DNA of 7,294 bases from DATLAN01 sp035527455. Its GTDB lineage: Bacteria; Planctomycetota; Planctomycetia; Pirellulales; Thermoguttaceae. The translations under genes and the position numbers were made by a program. Shown here piece after piece: positions 6,801 to 7,294 of this stretch (position 1 is the stretch's first letter; the number at the start of each line of letters is the position of its first letter). The stretch spans positions 1 through 7,294 of the forward strand of contig DATLAN010000055.1 in NCBI GenBank assembly GCA_035527455.1, given 5' to 3'. Below the pieces are notes generated by a model, which worked only from the letters and a program-made list of their open reading frames with translations, did not search any database and was not told where the DNA came from.

Positions 6801-7243
6801 ATCAAACGAGCCAGCCGCCCGTACGCCGCCCGATCGGTCGCCAGCAAGACCACCGGCGGCGCGTCCTCGGGCGTGATTTCGGCCCCGATCAGCAGCTTCA
6901 GCCCCAGGTCCTTGGCCGCCCCGTGCGCCCGGACCACGCCGGCCAGGCTGTTGCGATCGGTAATCGCCAGCGCCGCGTATCCCAGCTCGGCCGCCCGGCG
7001 GACCAGCTCGTCCGGGTGCGAGGCCCCTTCGAGGAAAGAGAAGTTCGATTTGGCGTGGATTTCAGCATAGGGGCGAGGGGCGAGGGACGAGGGGCAAGGG
7101 GTGAAAGGGGAAGAGATTAGAGAATCCAAAACGCCCCCGCACTGCGTTGCGGGGGGTGACGGGGCGAGAGATTCGGGAATCCTTCGCAATTCATCATTCC
7201 TTGTTCGATATTCGATATTCATCGACTGCGAAACGTTACACAC
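3866..7243 (-). CDS. dnaE2: Error-prone DNA polymerase DnaE2 (C-family), carrying in-frame repeat insertions
   Basis: 1125 residues against about 1020-1080 usual. DnaE2 performs mutagenic translesion synthesis after DNA damage, normally with ImuA/ImuB, which are not in view. The PHP domain begins at Tyr59 ('YAEIHAKSNFSFLEGASHP'). Its metal site is degenerate (HAK at 63-65, TDRN at 95-98), so phosphoesterase activity is doubtful. The polymerase palm has PDIDVDF with Asp433 and Asp435, and 'KVDCLALGML' with Asp582, the catalytic triad. 'RPGPIQGN', 'FQEQAMR' and 'GFPESHAASF' are further family blocks. A helix-hairpin-helix region (about 868-925) and an OB fold (about 1035-1110) follow. The C-terminus 'LSSQSRDFC' is the DnaE2 type, so the gene is complete. 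Three places are repeat-derived: residues 1-58, about 183-197, and about 937-982. The start is uncertain. GTG 7243 gives the longest frame with only a poor, too-close GGGGAAG before it; ATG 7222 and TTG 7129 are alternatives. No recognisable LexA site is seen in the 51 bases upstream. Confidence 0.93.
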   Translation of the reverse strand: MCNVSQSMNIEYRTRNDELRRIPESLAPSPPATQCGGVLDSLISSPFTPCPSSLAPRPYAEIHAKSNFSFLEGASHPDELVRRAAELGYAALAITDRNSLAGVVRAHGAAKDLGLKLLIGAEITPEDAPPVVLLATDRAAYGRLARLITRGRRRAEKGECRLTFEDVAEHAEGLIAGVVAGEKELQIGNCKLQIANWEEVFGDRCYLLAELHHGPDDRGRLGRLIDLARRARVPLAATGDVHFHVPQRKALHDVLTAIRHGTTVATAGEHLFPNAQRYLKSPEAMATLFADAPEAIRRTVEIADRCTFSLDQLRYEYPEELAPPGETPSEYLARLTWAGARKRYPGGVPEKVRRLVEHELRLIDELHYEAYFLTVWDLVRFARGRGILCQGRGSAANSAVCYCLGITSVDPDRMDVLFERFVSRERNEAPDIDVDFEHQRREEVLQYLYEKYGRDRAGMTAEVITYRPRSAVRDVGKALGLSLDRLDALAKRIEHFHHEPDLDQRCREVGIDPENGLGRQLVELVDPLVGFPRHLSQHTGGMVVTRGPLCELVPIENAAMPHRTVIQWNKDDLDELGILKVDCLALGMLTAIRKCFGLVERHYGRRLTLADVPEGDQRVYDMICRADTMGVFQIESRAQMNMLPRLRPRCFYDLVIEVAIVRPGPIQGNMVHPYLRRRNGREPVAYPNEAIRRVLGKTLGVPLFQEQAMRLAVVAAGFTPGEADQLRRAMGAWRRPGLIDQFRKKLIDGMRANGFSDEYAEAVFTQIRGFGDYGFPESHAASFALLVYVSAWLKCHYPAAFGCALLNSQPMGFYAPAQLIRDLREHGVEVLPVDVNYSEGECTLEGAGTVAKPQAALCLGFDMLHGLRAADAARIVEARGGRPFDSLEDFARRTGLSRAVLSRLSKADVFGSLGLNRREALWHALGQDQKELPLFNCRVGTAHQEHTADAAHQKQAADAAHKTELPQREEADSVSVGSAHPTLPQMSPAEEVLADYRTAGFSLKAHPMQFLREELDRLGAVPAGRLKDWPDGKPVCVAGIVLVRQRPGTAKGITFVTLEDETGIANLIVRPGVWKRYRQAALGATLLLARGKLQRQGQVIHVLTTELENLSDRLGALSSQSRDFC
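4299..4434. repeat. 136-bp palindromic element with perfect 21-bp terminal inverted repeats, translated inside dnaE2
   Basis: The ends 4299-4319 and 4414-4434 are exact reverse complements. Each contains its own 17-nt palindrome GGTGGGCA-C-TGCCCACC (8-bp arms). Between them lie a hairpin CTTCCC-GTTG-GGGAAG (4336-4351) and a 27-bp tandem duplication. In the dnaE2 frame it encodes roughly residues 937-982, beginning 'RVGTAHQEHT' and ending 'SVGSAHPT', with no stop. From memory, VGTAH/VGSAHPT strings are common in spurious planctomycete proteins because this repeat is abundant there. It contains no gene of its own, so it is a non-autonomous repeat. No clear target duplication is seen. Confidence 0.85.
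4361..4414. repeat. 27-bp tandem repeat inside the palindromic element
   Basis: Units 4361-4387 and 4388-4414 match at 23 of 27 bases, with the first 17 identical. A third, diverged unit starts in phase at 4415 and forms the right terminal palindrome. The period is divisible by three, giving nine-residue protein repeats 'ADAAHKTEL', 'ADAAHQKQA' and 'VGTAHQEHT' in DnaE2. Confidence 0.8.
6655..6696. repeat. AATTTGC-type heptanucleotide array inside the DnaE2 PHP domain
   Basis: Six consecutive 7-bp units: AATTTGC three times, AATTCCC, AATTTGC, AATTCCT. The patch is strongly AT-rich within GC-rich coding DNA. The array is 42 bp, so it keeps the frame and reads as 'LQIGNCKLQIANW' (about residues 183-197) between 'GVVAGEKE' and 'EEVFGDRCYLLAEL', which is normal PHP sequence. 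Confidence 0.85.
7070..7104. repeat. GGGGCGA heptanucleotide array abutting the PHP domain
   Basis: Five 7-bp units: GGGGCGA twice, then GGGACGA, GGGGCAA, GGGGTGA. One isolated GGGGCGA also occurs at 7161-7167. In the dnaE2 frame it reads 'TPCPSSLAPRP', immediately before Tyr59 where conserved PHP sequence begins. Confidence 0.8.
7128..7159 (-). repeat. 32-bp hairpin repeat, copy 1, terminator-like in the dnaE2 direction
   Basis: It is identical, inverted, to 7262-7293. On the minus strand it contains CCCCCGCA, a 6-nt loop, then TGCGGGGG (stem arms 7148-7155 and 7134-7141), followed by CGTTTT. That is the shape of an intrinsic terminator, with a short T-run, facing into dnaE2. If translation starts at 7243 it encodes residues 29-39 ('SPPATQCGGVL'). 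TTG 7129, one possible start, lies at its end. Confidence 0.8.
7179..7220 (-). repeat. Degenerate GAA-heptad array in the dnaE2 N-terminal region
   Basis: On the minus strand, GAA recurs at exact 7-bp spacing six times: GAATATC, GAATATC, GAACAAG, GAATGAT, GAATTGC, GAAGGAT. It starts two bases after the first base of ATG 7222 and reads 'NIEYRTRNDELRR' in the dnaE2 frame. This is not conserved DnaE2 sequence. Confidence 0.7.
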
Positions 7244-7261
7244 GCTTCCCCATTTATCCCA

Positions 7262-7293
7262 TCACCCCCCGCAACGCAGTGCGGGGGCGTTTT
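7262..7293 (+). repeat. 32-bp hairpin repeat, copy 2, upstream of dnaE2 in inverted orientation
   Basis: It is an exact reverse complement of 7128-7159. Stem arms are 7266-7273 and 7280-7287 around ACGCAG, and CGTTTT follows on the plus strand. It could end rightward transcription leaving this window, or pair with copy 1 across a 102-nt loop. Confidence 0.8.
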
Positions 7294-7294
7294 C

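Noticed and set aside
4226..7120. Very long plus-strand open frame (964 codons) opposite dnaE2
   Set aside because: It is antisense to a gene with clear conserved motifs, its protein is a compositionally odd mirror of dnaE2, and no family pattern is visible. Long antisense frames are expected in GC-rich codon-biased genes.
7244..7294. LexA/SOS box or clear promoter upstream of dnaE2
   Set aside because: No CTGT-N8-ACAG or GAAC/GTTC type operator and no paired -35/-10 could be seen. The region is mainly the hairpin repeat, and the true promoter may lie beyond the window.

Overview
The window is GC-rich DNA, most likely from a planctomycete of the Pirellulales type. Three things suggest this. 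There is a secreted PQQ-like beta-propeller protein whose N-terminal 'WLQFRG..G' segment is typical of that group. The ImuB/DnaE2-type error-prone polymerase has a non-actinobacterial PHP domain. Small palindromic and heptanucleotide repeats, as I recall them from planctomycete genomes, are scattered even inside a gene. The taxonomic call is an inference from these features; no rRNA or other phylogenetic marker is present.

Layout. At the left edge, on the minus strand, is a probable two-gene unit: a secreted protein of unknown function (466-1599), then 19 bp, then the N-terminal part of a PQQ/BamB-like beta-propeller protein (446 down to the window edge, C-terminus missing). A good sigma70-like promoter for this unit lies at 1701-1729. 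The same 144-bp divergent intergenic region serves a plus-strand pair: an iron-containing alcohol dehydrogenase (1744-2934) and a PfkB-family sugar kinase (2931-3854). Their reading frames overlap by 4 bp with a strong Shine-Dalgarno inside the first gene, so they look translationally coupled. The kinase converges on a long minus-strand gene, dnaE2 (3866-7243), with only 11 bp between the stop codons and a short perfect hairpin spanning them. Almost nothing in the window is non-coding apart from the divergent promoter region and the dnaE2 upstream end.

The most striking content is in dnaE2. The polymerase core is intact, with three catalytic aspartates (D433, D435, D582) and a normal family C-terminus, but the gene is loaded with repeats. 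A 136-bp element bounded by perfect 21-bp inverted repeats is translated in frame between the helix-hairpin-helix and OB regions. A six-unit AATTTGC-type heptamer array is translated inside the PHP domain. The N-terminal 58 codons consist largely of a degenerate GAA-heptad array, a terminator-like hairpin repeat and a GGGGCGA heptamer array, and recognisable PHP sequence begins directly after them. A second copy of the hairpin repeat, inverted and identical over 32 bp, lies just upstream of the gene. This makes the start codon uncertain and raises the possibility of RNA-level control.

The alcohol dehydrogenase and the kinase both deviate from family consensus at ligand positions: Gln at one metal-ligand position, and no Asp in the N-terminal sugar-binding motif. 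They may be a dedicated pair acting on an unassigned substrate.
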